Positions 17,507 through 24,994 of a stretch of 64,000 bases of DNA are shown here, piece after piece. The stretch is from CAVUAF01 sp963739375 (GTDB taxonomy: Bacteria > Acidobacteriota > Terriglobia > Terriglobales > Acidobacteriaceae). The notes under the pieces are model-generated. The model did not search any database. It was not told the DNA's origin and saw nothing but the letters and a program-made list of their open reading frames with translations. Made by a program: the position numbers and the translations under genes. Positions within the stretch are counted from its first letter, which is position 1. Each line of letters opens with the position of its first letter. The DNA lies in contig CAVUAF010000014.1 in assembly GCA_963739375.1 (NCBI GenBank), positions 62,001 to 126,000 of the forward strand, given 5' to 3'.

Positions 17507-18460
17507 TTGATCGGGTCGCATGTCATTCCGAAGCATTACCTTCGGCAGTTTGCTGACGCCGGAGGTCGTTTGTGCGTCTACGCTAAAGGCAGTCCCCCGC
17601 GCTGGGGATCGCCCGATTCCGAAGCTCGGGAAAACGGCTATTTTGGGTTCGCAGCGGCCAATGGCCAGTTCAACGAGGAACTGGAGTCCCTACTAGCCGA
17701 GATTGAGGGCGAACTCTGGCCTTCGATAAAGATCATCTCGAATCCTTGTTTCGTCTGGTCGGAGCTGGACCGGCGACGCGTGGTCACCTATGTTGCACTC
17801 TTGCACTCGAGGAGCCGGTCACGCCGGCAAGCGGCCGTACTGGTCTCGGACATGGTGCACGACGAGTTCGCTAGAGCGGCCGAGGACAGCCCTTTTGTCG
17901 AGGAACTTGCCCGGAAGTTCAGCGCCAAGCTCAACGAGGCAGTTGATGCTTCGTATGTGGCGGCCACCATGAAGCGAGTGGCCGAGCGCTCCCGCGAGCC
18001 GGATGAGCAAGCGCGCATGTTCTTGGGGCAGCTCGAACACAATACGAATGTGATTGCAGCTGTTCTCGCCAGGAAGCCGGTGCAGATCTGGGAAGCCCCT
18101 GGTGGTTCTCAGTTCATCACAGGTGATACCCCTGTCGTCACGGGGATGCCTGTCGGAGACGACTTCGCGCCAGGGTTCGGCTTTGATCGCGCATTGACGT
18201 TCTTCCCGCTCAGCCCAGCCACGTGTCTCGTCTTCGGCCTGAACGGCCCTGAGCGCCGTATCGCTACTTGCAACCAGGTCGGGCACGTGAATGAGCTTGT
18301 TGCAGGTTCGATGCATAGATTCGCGTATGCATCTGTCATGTCGCCGGAAATTGAGGCGCTGGTGAATGAGTTCGGAGGGACAACGCGGTTTGGGGAAAAT
18401 GCGTTCTTGCCATCCGGCCCGTTGCCGGATGTTAAGAGTTTCCTGCGGGAACAGGGCTAG
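17507..18460 (+). CDS. DUF4238 domain-containing protein
   Basis: The 317-aa protein opens SHVIPKHYLRQFADAGGRLCVY and contains the late motif WEAPGGSQFITGDTPVV, both characteristic of DUF4238, a family of unknown function frequent in genomic islands. There is no signal peptide. The start is TTG at 17507, supported by GGAGG seven bases upstream; no ATG fits. Base composition is visibly less GC-rich than flanking genes, consistent with acquisition by transfer. It heads an accessory islet that continues with a DUF3800-like protein and restriction-type genes, so a role in defence is possible but not shown. Confidence 0.8.
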   Translation: MIGSHVIPKHYLRQFADAGGRLCVYAKGSPPRWGSPDSEARENGYFGFAAANGQFNEELESLLAEIEGELWPSIKIISNPCFVWSELDRRRVVTYVALLHSRSRSRRQAAVLVSDMVHDEFARAAEDSPFVEELARKFSAKLNEAVDASYVAATMKRVAERSREPDEQARMFLGQLEHNTNVIAAVLARKPVQIWEAPGGSQFITGDTPVVTGMPVGDDFAPGFGFDRALTFFPLSPATCLVFGLNGPERRIATCNQVGHVNELVAGSMHRFAYASVMSPEIEALVNEFGGTTRFGENAFLPSGPLPDVKSFLREQG

Positions 18461-18664
18461 GCAACGTTAGGGAGGTGCGTTTTCGACAAATTTAGTAGGC
18501 TTCCGTACTACCAATCCTCGGGCGAGCAAGTATCGTATTGCGATTCTACTGCCACACGGCCCAGATTCGGCACCGACCTTCGCCGCTATATCTTCGCGCG
18601 AGTTGCGAGTGATCGTCAGCTTGAGTGGGTAAGGCAAACCCGCACTCGGCTAGTACGAGATGAG

Positions 18665-19408
18665 TTGAAGTTTTCCGATGTCCGCCACAACGAGGGGTTG
18701 CTCCGGAAGGACCGAAAGCTGTGGCAGACGATTGCGAATGGTATCGGAGAGGCGACAATTTTCATCGTTGACCCGGCTCCCTTTGCCGCAGGGATTCTCA
18801 GGTGGTACGACAACCAGCAGGCAGACTATGGCTACGACTATAAGTGGAAGGATGTTCTCGGTCAGGCTGCTGTTGACATCGTCGCGAACTCTCCTGTTTA
18901 CATGTATTCGAATGATGCAGCAGCCCCTTCGGCAGCGATCCAGGGAGCTCCGCTTTTGTACGCTCCGCACAATTTCGTCCCTTCGCCGCCCACGCTCCTC
19001 CGTGCCGTCGGCGGCAAACTGCGCGACGCCGTGACATTCGCAGGTCGCGCCTACGCAGCCATCGATGATCCCAGCCGCGAAACGGGCACCGAGGTGTTTG
19101 TTCCATTCGGAATTTTGGGCGCGCCAACGGGCGTCGTGACGCGTGTGTTTGACAAAGAGCACGCTCGGAGCACCGCGGTTCTGAACAACGTCATCACTAC
19201 CGCCGAGTCGGCTCAACGCGGCTTCTTTATTCAGTGCGGAAGTGCTGTCGTGGAGATGGACTCTCGGGCGGTGGACGGTTTACAGGCGGCAGATGTCGCC
19301 GCAGGCTACGCTCGTGAGGTTCTCGAACAGGAGGGTCTCCGTGCGCTCGCCGCTCGGTTTCAACGAGTGGTAGTGAACGGAGTTGACGTTGCGTTAGTGG
19401 TGCGCTAA
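18665..19408 (+). CDS. DUF3800-like protein, 5' end uncertain
   Basis: The C-terminal LQAADVAAGYAREVLEQEG and the early LVRDELKFSDVRHNEG match the pattern of DUF3800, a family of unknown function (some place it near RNase H-like folds) found in phage and island contexts. A TTG at 18665 is the first usable start. However, the frame stays open back to the DUF4238 stop at 18460 and encodes SYCDSTATRPRFGTDLRRYI upstream, which resembles the family's N-terminal acidic D-x-S strand. A GGGAGG site lies at 18470. The true start may therefore be further upstream, or a small indel may hide it. About 247 aa as given. Confidence 0.55.
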   Translation: MKFSDVRHNEGLLRKDRKLWQTIANGIGEATIFIVDPAPFAAGILRWYDNQQADYGYDYKWKDVLGQAAVDIVANSPVYMYSNDAAAPSAAIQGAPLLYAPHNFVPSPPTLLRAVGGKLRDAVTFAGRAYAAIDDPSRETGTEVFVPFGILGAPTGVVTRVFDKEHARSTAVLNNVITTAESAQRGFFIQCGSAVVEMDSRAVDGLQAADVAAGYAREVLEQEGLRALAARFQRVVVNGVDVALVVR

Positions 19409-19420
19409 CTCAGGTGCTCC

Positions 19421-19552
19421 ATGCTGCTGGCGATGTGGCCCGCCATTGCCGAGCGCTACCGCAGCGCGTCGCAGAAGGCGCGCGTCATCTCCGAATCCTG
19501 GGCGGAAGAAAACCTCTACTGCGCCGCAAGATTGTGCGACCGCTCGTGCTAA
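19421..19552 (+). pseudogene. N-terminal fragment of a DpnI/Dam-replacing-type endonuclease
   Basis: The frame MLLAMWPAIAERYRSASQKA continues RVISESWAEENLYC and then ends at TAA after 43 residues. The Y-x-S-x-S-Q-x-A-R-V-x-x-E-x-W...N-x-Y-C pattern is the start of DpnI and of Dam-replacing proteins, enzymes that cut Gm6ATC. The following zinc-binding and PD-(D/E)XK parts are absent. The matching C-terminal part resumes at about 20253, and a convergent BglII-like gene lies between. The reading frame breaks just where the second cysteine would be expected. Confidence 0.7.
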
Positions 19553-20082
19553 CAATCCACGCCGATCACAAAGATCGGCACCTGAATTGCACTCTTGAAA
19601 TGCGGCAGGTACCGCGTGACTTTTTCAAAGGTAAGCGATCCTTCCCAGTTCTGCTTGCATTCAGTTCTCATTACCTTCTGAAATCTAGCGGTCGTCACGA
19701 CGTAAACACCAAGATCAATCTTGTCGAGTGCGGAGTAAGACGAGACTTGGAACTTCAACAGGTCGATCCCGAGGAAAGACGCGTGGCCGAAGCCAACTTC
19801 GATCCCTACGCGTTCCTTAAGAAAATCCATCTTTGCGCCGGGATCATCAGGGTCATCGAATACCGGCGGCTGCCGTTCCCAGCCGTGGGCTGTGAACCGG
19901 ATATCCAAGATCTTGTTGAAGTTTGGACGTGAGAGTTCGGTAAGGGTTCCGACTTCAGTTAGCAAGATCTGTTCGATCTCATTTTTCAACACCAGCTTGC
20001 TGTTCAGCACTTGCTCTGCGAAGCGATATGAATAGCGCTGCAGTCGCAGTGGTGGAGCGGGCGGTTTTGGGGCCTGGCTCAT
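19549..20082 (-). CDS. BglII/BstYI-like type II restriction endonuclease
   Basis: The 177-aa protein contains KMDFLKERVGIEVGFGHASF followed by LGIDLLKFQVSSYSALDKID and LGVYVVTTARF. This matches the catalytic core of the BglII/BstYI family (D...E-V-Q-F...), whose enzymes cut sites with a GATC core. In BglII the catalytic residues are Asp84, Glu93 and Gln95. Here the Asp and Glu are present, but the Gln position reads Gly (E-V-G), so activity is uncertain. The start was set at MSQAPKPPAPP. Its stop codon overlaps the stop of the DpnI-like N-terminal fragment. No methyltransferase is adjacent. Confidence 0.6.
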   Translation of the reverse strand: MSQAPKPPAPPLRLQRYSYRFAEQVLNSKLVLKNEIEQILLTEVGTLTELSRPNFNKILDIRFTAHGWERQPPVFDDPDDPGAKMDFLKERVGIEVGFGHASFLGIDLLKFQVSSYSALDKIDLGVYVVTTARFQKVMRTECKQNWEGSLTFEKVTRYLPHFKSAIQVPIFVIGVDC

Positions 20083-20164
20083 GCGCGGAAGCATATGCCA
20101 AAAGGGGTCGCCCGCGTGCTTCGTCGTTCGCGCGGCCAAGGGCGAGCTTTTCGAGTCTCTTCCC

Positions 20165-20252
20165 TCAGCGGCTAAAGCCGGCATTTTGAGGCCGGCTGCG
20201 ATGCAGGCCTGAAGGCCTGCTCCACCCGGGAGCGGTTCGTGCCGCCCCGCTC
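20165..20252. repeat. GGCTAAAGCCGG and CAGGCCTGAAGGCCTG hairpins
   Basis: Dispersed inverted repeats (GGCTAAAGCCGGCATTTTGA, GCAGGCCTGAAGGCCTGC) fill the space before the C-terminal DpnI-like fragment. Similar text recurs at 29490-29560. Confidence 0.6.
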
Positions 20253-20648
20253 GCGAGGCTCGCGCTCGCGGCCAGCGCGCGCCGTGCCGGGTGGATTGGG
20301 TGCAACCTCCGCCTGGACAGCATTCCGCCGGATGCGCGCATTCCCGTGGTGGCCGAGGGCGTGGAACGCAGCCGGTCGGCGGTGCGGCGCCAATTCCGGG
20401 CGCTTGGACCGCTGGCCGCGTTGGACGTCGCGCAAAAGGGCTGGGTGCTCGACGTGCTGAGCGCGGTGCGTGCGCTCGGGAAGCCGGTGTTCACCTTGCG
20501 CGAGGTGCTGGCGCACGCCGCGGCGTTGCAGCGCCTGCATCCGGAAAACCGTCACGTGGCGGCGAAGGTGCGTCAGCAATTGCAGCGGTTGCGGGACCTG
20601 GAGCTCCTGGAGTTCGTCGACAACCGCGGGACGTATCGGATGCGGTAG
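20253..20648 (+). pseudogene. C-terminal fragment of a DpnI/Dam-replacing-type endonuclease
   Basis: The frame reads ASARRAGWIGCNLRLDSIPP, then DARIPVVAEG, and ends with GWVLDVLSAVRALGKPVFTL...LHPENRHVAAKVRQQLQRLRDLELLEFVDNRGTYRMR. RRAGWxGCN, the P-x-N-x-x-V-x-x-K-x-R-Q-Q-L-Q-x-L-R-D helix and the GTYR end are the hallmark of the DpnI/Dam-replacing C-terminus, whose winged helix reads methylated GATC. The catalytic N-terminal domain is missing. A GTG at 20346 could still express a free 100-aa winged-helix protein, so a residual DNA-binding role is possible. Confidence 0.75.
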
Positions 20649-20649
20649 G

Positions 20650-20815
20650 GAGCAGCCCGTAGCGGGCAGCCAGCAGCTAGCAGCTGGCTGCTGACTCCTA
20701 CAGCCCCGTCAGGGGCGACCGAGGGTAGCCCGGCGTTTCAACGCCGGGTAGCGTCCCAAAAATGAGGAGAGCCCCTTTAGGGGCGGCACGAACCGCCGCC
20801 GGATCTGTCATTCCG
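20650..20815. repeat. GCAGCCAG words and GCCCCTTTAGGGGC hairpins
   Basis: A short AGCAGCTAGCAGCTGGCTGC palindrome is followed by GCCCCGTCAGGGGC, CCCGGCGTTTCAACGCCGGG and GCCCCTTTAGGGGC hairpins. Relatives lie at 6060-6120. The block ends before the DUF4160 gene. Confidence 0.65.
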
Positions 20816-20866
20816 CGGTGGTCTTTTTTAACCCAATCGCTTAGGTTATTGTGATACCATGCACTC

Positions 20867-21115
20867 GTGCCTACGGTCCTCCGCTTCGCGGGGCTGCGGG
20901 TGGTGGTCTATCCGAATGACCATCGGCCCGCGCACGTCCACGTCATGGGCCGGGGCTGCGAGGCGGTTTTCAAGTTGCATTGCCCGGCCGGACCGGTGGA
21001 GCTGCGCGAGAATTACCAGTTCTCGCGGCGAGAGATCGCACGCCTGGCCACCCGGCTGACGCAGGACGTCGGCCAACTGTGCCGCGCATGGGAGGAGATA
21101 CATGGCTGCACATAA
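20867..21115 (+). CDS. DUF4160 protein (first gene of a DUF4160/DUF2442 pair)
   Basis: The 82-aa protein has FAGLRVVVYPNDHRPAHVHV and ends with the helix FSRREIARLATRLTQDVGQL, the conserved arrangement of DUF4160 (Y/F-x-x-D-H-x-P-x-H-x-H). It starts with GTG at 20867 and overlaps the next gene by 14 bp, showing translational coupling. DUF4160 and DUF2442 genes are frequently paired and have been proposed as a toxin-antitoxin-like module; the activity is not established. The upstream sequence AGGTTATTGTGATACCATGC is locally AT-rich and may hold the promoter. Confidence 0.85.
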   Translation: MPTVLRFAGLRVVVYPNDHRPAHVHVMGRGCEAVFKLHCPAGPVELRENYQFSRREIARLATRLTQDVGQLCRAWEEIHGCT

Positions 21116-21518
21116 CCAGATTGCCATCGCCAATCGCCGCGCCAAAGAACTGCGGGCGGCGGTGCCGCGCGCCGTGGCCGCGCACTTCGACCGCAAGAGC
21201 GGGCGCATTGTCGTCGACCTCAGTTCCCGCGTGACCATCAGCTTTTCCGCCCGCGACGCGCAGGGGCTGGAGCGCGCCAAGCCGTCGGACCTCGAACGCA
21301 TCGCGATCACCCCTTCCGGCTTCGGGCTGCACTTCCCGAAGCTCGACGCCGACCTCTACGTGCCCGCCCTGCTGGAAGGCATGCTGGGCTCGAAGCGCTG
21401 GATGGCGGCGCGTCTGGGGCAGGCAGGGGGCAAGTCGCGCAGCGCCGCCAAGCGAGCTGCGGCGCGCGCCAATGGCGCCCTCGGCGGACGTCCGAGAAAA
21501 AGAGCGTCCAGCTTTTAG
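21102..21518 (+). CDS. DUF2442 protein (second gene of the pair)
   Basis: The 138-aa protein shows the DUF2442 core FDRKSGRIVVDLSSRVTISF and ITPSGFGLHFPKLDADLYVP with LLEGMLGSKRW. Its C-terminus is long and basic (GGKSRSAAKRAAARANGALG, GRPRKRASSF), suggesting DNA or RNA binding. Overlap with the DUF4160 gene indicates a bicistronic unit. Position in the accessory islet fits a mobile two-gene module. Confidence 0.85.
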   Translation: MAAHNQIAIANRRAKELRAAVPRAVAAHFDRKSGRIVVDLSSRVTISFSARDAQGLERAKPSDLERIAITPSGFGLHFPKLDADLYVPALLEGMLGSKRWMAARLGQAGGKSRSAAKRAAARANGALGGRPRKRASSF

Positions 21519-21531
21519 ATCTTCGTTGCCA

Positions 21532-21969
21532 CTACCCCAGCAGTTCCCACGCCTCGCGGAAGCGCTCGTAACGCGGCTTCCCGCGCCGCGTGTCGTGGGC
21601 CGGATACAGCATGACCGACTTGTTCCGCACCGCCTCCAGCGGAATGACGTACCAGGCGTCTTCCGGCTCGACCCACGCCACCAGAAAATCAGTCTCGCGG
21701 GCGGTGTACCGCCCCACTCGGTTAGTGCCGGCGCTTACCACGTAATATGCAACATTTACGTTGTAATACCTCGCGCCCCTCTGCTTCTTCCAGGCGCTCT
21801 TCACCTGCACCCGCAGTGGGCGGCGGCCGGGCTTTTCGAGGATGAAGTCGAAGCGGGCAGAGTCTCCCCAGGGCTTGCAGACGTTGAAGCCGCGGGCGAT
21901 GGCGCGAGCCAGAAACAGCGACTCGGCGTATTCGCCCTTGCGCTTTGGGGGAGCAGAAGAAAGTTTCAA
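21532..21969 (-). CDS. PD-(D/E)XK nuclease-like protein
   Basis: The 145-aa protein begins MKLSSAPPKRKGEYAESLFL and contains WGDSARFDFILEKPGRRPLR followed by VQVKSAWKK. The D-(x)n-Q-V-K pattern with an upstream helix (G-E-x-A-E) is that of the small PD-(D/E)XK endonuclease-like family related to intron-encoded and Holliday-type nucleases. YNVNVAYYVVSAGTN and YVIPLEAV complete the fold. It converges on the DUF4160/DUF2442 pair with a 13-bp gap. The role is unknown; nuclease activity is inferred from the motif. Confidence 0.75.
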   Translation of the reverse strand: MKLSSAPPKRKGEYAESLFLARAIARGFNVCKPWGDSARFDFILEKPGRRPLRVQVKSAWKKQRGARYYNVNVAYYVVSAGTNRVGRYTARETDFLVAWVEPEDAWYVIPLEAVRNKSVMLYPAHDTRRGKPRYERFREAWELLG

Positions 21970-22130
21970 GTTTCTAGTTTCTAGTTTCTAGGAGAAGCAA
22001 AGGCGCTGTCCGCGAAAAGCAGTTTCGAGTTTCGAGGAAAAGCAGGAAAACAGGTTGCGCGTTTCGGGTTTAGCGGAGAGCGGAGGGCGCTCTGGCTCGA
22101 AACTTGAAACCCGAAACTCGAAACTGAATT
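21970..22130. repeat. CGAAACT-word palindrome
   Basis: GTTTCTAGTTTCTAGTTTCT (21970-21990) precedes a longer palindrome. CAGTTTCGAGTTTCG at about 22020 is the exact reverse complement of CGAAACTCGAAACTG at about 22110. The centre holds unrelated GC-rich sequence. Confidence 0.85.
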
Positions 22131-22152
22131 GGGCGTCCGCGCCACAAAAGAC

Positions 22153-22180
22153 GACGGCCGGGGGAGTTCCCCCGGCCGTC
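22153..22180 (-). terminator. Strong hairpin GACGGCCGGGGG/CCCCCGGCCGTC
   Basis: A 12-bp perfect stem has a four-base loop. On the minus strand it is followed by GTCTTTTGTGG, so it could end the transcript of the LuxR-type gene upstream; on the plus strand only a weak T-run follows. Confidence 0.6.
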
Positions 22181-22309
22181 GCGATCTTTCTATATCCAGC
22201 CTAGCAAATTCGAGGGGGGGAATGGGAAAAGTCGTGCCATTTTATTTCTCGTGCGGAATGAGAGAGATGCGGGGAAAGTGAGGGATTTGGGGGATTGACA
22301 GAAAAGCGA

Positions 22310-22445
22310 AGGCTAGCTGCTGGCTGCTGGCTGCTGGCTGCTCGCGGTTGGCTGCTGGCTGCTCGCGGCTGGCTGCTGGCTGCTCGCGGCTGGCTGCTCG
22401 CTGCTCGCTGCTGGCTAGCAGCTGGTAGCCAGTAGCCAGCAGCCT
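22310..22445. repeat. GGCTGCT heptamer array
   Basis: At least 15 heptamers of GGCTGCT, GGCTGCTCGC and GGCTAGC types occur. The right end (CAGCTGGTAGCCAGTAGCCA) is inverted relative to the left, making an imperfect palindrome. It touches the stop codon of the LuxR-type gene. Confidence 0.85.
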
Positions 22446-22446
22446 C

Positions 22447-23106
22447 CTACTCCCTGGCGCTGGGGACCAGGGAGTGGGTGATGGCGTGGACGCTGAGGGC
22501 GATGCGGTTCTGGACGCCGACTTTGCGCATCAGCTTGGCGACGTGGGCCTTCACGGTGCGCTCCTCGATGCCGAGGGCGGCGCCGATTTCCTTGTTGCTG
22601 CGGCCGGCGACCAGCAGCTCGAGCACTTCTTTCTCGCGGTCGGTGAAGGCGAGGCGGCCGGCGGGAAAGATGCGGCCGGACTGGGCGACGCGGTCCACGA
22701 ACTTGGCGAGAACGCGGCGGGGCGCCCACACCCATCCCTGATGGACGACGTTGAGAGCCTGGGCGAAGTCGGCGGCGGAGGCGGACTCGTCGAGGTAGCC
22801 CTTGGCGCCGGCGGCCAGGGCCTTGAGCACGGTTTCATCGTCGGCGCCGGAGCCGGCGACCAGGATGCGCAGGTCGGGACGCGCGGCCTTGAGGCCGGCA
22901 ATCATGTCGAAGAGGTTGGCGCGGCCGTGGCTGCAGACCAGCGCGACCTCGACTTCCATGTGGGTGCGCATGTCGTCGAGGGTCATGGGGGAGAGCTCGA
23001 TTCCGGGCTGGGAATCGAAGAGCGCGCGGAACCCGACCAGGCGCAGCGGATCGCTTTCCACCAGGCCGATTACGAGGCGGGGTTTCTTGGCCGGCATCGG
23101 CTTCAT
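22447..23106 (-). CDS. NarL/LuxR-family regulator with degenerate receiver
   Basis: The 219-aa protein has a receiver-like N-domain and a C-terminal LuxR helix-turn-helix (LAFTDREKEVLELLVAGRSN, KEIGAALGIEERTVKAHVAK). The receiver lacks the acidic pair (LVESDPLRL instead of DDH) and the phosphoacceptor strand reads VEVALVCSHGRANLF, without the Asp normally at the end of this strand. The region AAGAKGYLDESASAADFAQA keeps the usual Lys. It is probably a phosphorylation-independent pseudo-receiver regulator. An alternative start at 23145 would add 13 residues. It is divergent from the pilin-like gene and could regulate it. Confidence 0.88.
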   Translation of the reverse strand: MKPMPAKKPRLVIGLVESDPLRLVGFRALFDSQPGIELSPMTLDDMRTHMEVEVALVCSHGRANLFDMIAGLKAARPDLRILVAGSGADDETVLKALAAGAKGYLDESASAADFAQALNVVHQGWVWAPRRVLAKFVDRVAQSGRIFPAGRLAFTDREKEVLELLVAGRSNKEIGAALGIEERTVKAHVAKLMRKVGVQNRIALSVHAITHSLVPSARE

Positions 23107-23233
23107 GTTGACCCCCGAGAGTGGCGGTGTCGCGGTAACCATCATAACGCGTAGGATAGACGCGCCGCAGGACGGGCGATAGATGGCATCCGGACACGTC
23201 TATTGGTAACCAGCGCGGCGGGAGGCACGGAAG

Positions 23234-23656
23234 ATGCGGGCAGCGCGGAGAGTGGCGATGGTAGTGGCGCTGGTGGGAGTGGCGTTCGCGGCGGCGCCAG
23301 CACGACAGGCGCAGGAGACGGCGGCGGGCGAGCAGCGGTCGAGTGCGGAGAAAGGCGCCCTAGGATACATGCGAACGGTGATCAATGCGGAGCGGATGTA
23401 CCGCAAGAAGCATGCGAAGTACGCTGCGTCGCTGGCGGGGCTGGTGGGGTCGGGATCATTTACGCGGCGGCTGGTGAAGACGGACCGCGGCGAGTACAGC
23501 GTGCACTTCAGCGGCAAAGCCGATGGCTACACGGTGGGGATGGTGCCGAAGACGTTCGACGCCGAGCATCGGGCGTTCTGGGCCAACGAGAACGGGATCG
23601 TCCACTACGAAACGGAGAAGGCGGCAGGGGCGCAAAGCCCGGTGCTGAAGAACTAG
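23234..23656 (+). CDS. Secreted pilin/pseudopilin-like small protein
   Basis: The 140-aa product starts with MRAARRVAMVVALVGVAFAA followed by APARQA, a signal peptide. The mature part, EKGALGYMRTVINAERMYRK then KHAKYAASLAGLVGSG...GYTVGMVPKTFDAEHRAFWANENGIVHYE, resembles the periplasmic core of acidobacterial type IV pilin or GspG/H-like proteins (a helix with N-A-E-x-x-Y, then a beta sheet ending F-W-x-x-E-x-G-x-I). The usual prepilin peptidase site and hydrophobic N-helix are lacking, so it is probably a soluble relative rather than a pilin. A weak AGGCACGGAAG site precedes the ATG. Confidence 0.6.
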   Translation: MRAARRVAMVVALVGVAFAAAPARQAQETAAGEQRSSAEKGALGYMRTVINAERMYRKKHAKYAASLAGLVGSGSFTRRLVKTDRGEYSVHFSGKADGYTVGMVPKTFDAEHRAFWANENGIVHYETEKAAGAQSPVLKN

Positions 23657-23941
23657 GTACCTCAGGGGCTAAAGCCCACATTTTCAAAGGCCAGTAACGG
23701 CACGGCTAAAGCCGTGCCCCTCCGAAAACGATTCCAGCAACGGCACGGTCGCTTCGCGAGTCAGGGCTGAAGCCCTGACCTACCGAGCCGTGCCCCTCCG
23801 AAAACGATTTGTGAGATAGCTTCCAAGCGCGGGGCGATGATTCTCACCGGCCGGCGGGCCGGACCTGGCGTTGCAGCCGCTGTGGTGATTTGCGATCTGG
23901 AGGGCGCCGCAGATCACAAATCACAAATCACAAATTGCAGA
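23657..23941. repeat. Inverted relative of the 3.5-kb MITE, and CACAAAT words
   Basis: GGGGCTAAAGCCCACATTTT, AAAGCCGTGCCCCTCCGAAA and a terminal TTGTGAGATAGCTTC match the reverse complement of the element at 3502-3633, with an internal rearrangement. GATTTGCGATCTG...CAGATCACAAATCACAAATC follows at 23887-23940 as a palindrome. Confidence 0.75.
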
Positions 23942-24994
23942 TTACTGGATGACGCCCTGCTGGGCGACGGCGATGTTGTCGCGGGTGGTGTTCTTGACCA
24001 TGTACATCATCTCGTCGGCCTGGCGGATGATTTCGTGGGCGCTCTTGGCGTCGTGGGGGTAGGTGGCGAGGCCGAGGCTGGCGCGGACGTTGAGGTTGAG
24101 GTTGTCGTCCTTGAGATAGGCGGTCTGGCGGAAGGTGTCGCGCAGGCGGCGGGCGACGAGCAGGGCGGCGTCCTTGCCGGTCTGGGGGAGGAGGACGACG
24201 AACTCATCGCCGCCGTAGCGGAAGGCGGAATCGATGAGGCGGAGGTTGGCCTTGATGGCGTAGCCGATCTCGTTGAGCAGGCGGGAGCCGACGAGGTGGC
24301 CGTGGGTGTCGTTGACCTTCTTGAAGTGGTCGAGGTCGATGAAGATGATGCTGAACTCGTAGCCGAAGCGGGCGGAGCGGTAGACCTCGGCCTCCAGCGT
24401 CTTGTAAAGATGGCGGGCGTTGAAGAGGCCGGTGCAATCGTCGGTGATGGTGAGTTCCTGAATTTTTTCGACGGCGCGGGCGTTGTCAATGGCGATGGCG
24501 GCGTAGTCGCACAGGGACTGGAGGAAGAACAACTCGTTGTCGCCGAAGCCTTCCATGCCGACGTTGATGAGCTGGATGACGCCGAGGACGCGCTGCTTGG
24601 CCTTGAGCGGGACGCAGATGATGGAGCGCGTCTTCAGCTTGGTCATCTCGTCGACGCGCTTGGTGAAGCGCGGGTCGTTGTAAACGTCGGGGACGAGCAG
24701 GGGCTCGCCGTGCTTGGCCACCCAGCCGGCAATTCCCTCCCCCACCTTGAGGCGGACGGAGCGCAGCATTTCGGCGGCGTCGCCGACGGCGATGGCGAAA
24801 TAGAGCTCGTCCTTGGCCTCGTCCACCATGAGCAGCGACCAGGTGTCGGGGCGGAAGTACTCGGCCATCTTGTCCATGATGGTCTGGAGGATGGAATTGA
24901 GGTTGAGGGAGGAGGTGAGGGCCTTGGCCACGTCGTGGAAAATGTTGAGTTCTTGCGGGTACCGCTTGGGCTCGGCGGCAGCGTCGGTAGACAT
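23942..24994 (-). CDS. GAF-GGDEF diguanylate cyclase
   Basis: The 350-aa protein consists of a GAF domain (about 20-175; ILQTIMDKMAEYFRPDTWSL, GEGIAGWVAKHGEPLLVPDV, ICVPLKAKQRVLGVIQLIN) and a GGDEF domain (about 190-345). The latter has the intact signature RYGGDEFVVLLPQTG and FIDLDHFKKVNDTHGH, so it should make cyclic di-GMP from GTP. No RxxD inhibitory site was seen before the signature. There is no membrane segment, so the GAF domain is the probable sensor. The start MSTDAAAEPKR is tentative; earlier ATG codons at 25036 and 25063 are in frame. It is divergent from the RodZ-like gene. Confidence 0.93.
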   Translation of the reverse strand: MSTDAAAEPKRYPQELNIFHDVAKALTSSLNLNSILQTIMDKMAEYFRPDTWSLLMVDEAKDELYFAIAVGDAAEMLRSVRLKVGEGIAGWVAKHGEPLLVPDVYNDPRFTKRVDEMTKLKTRSIICVPLKAKQRVLGVIQLINVGMEGFGDNELFFLQSLCDYAAIAIDNARAVEKIQELTITDDCTGLFNARHLYKTLEAEVYRSARFGYEFSIIFIDLDHFKKVNDTHGHLVGSRLLNEIGYAIKANLRLIDSAFRYGGDEFVVLLPQTGKDAALLVARRLRDTFRQTAYLKDDNLNLNVRASLGLATYPHDAKSAHEIIRQADEMMYMVKNTTRDNIAVAQQGVIQ

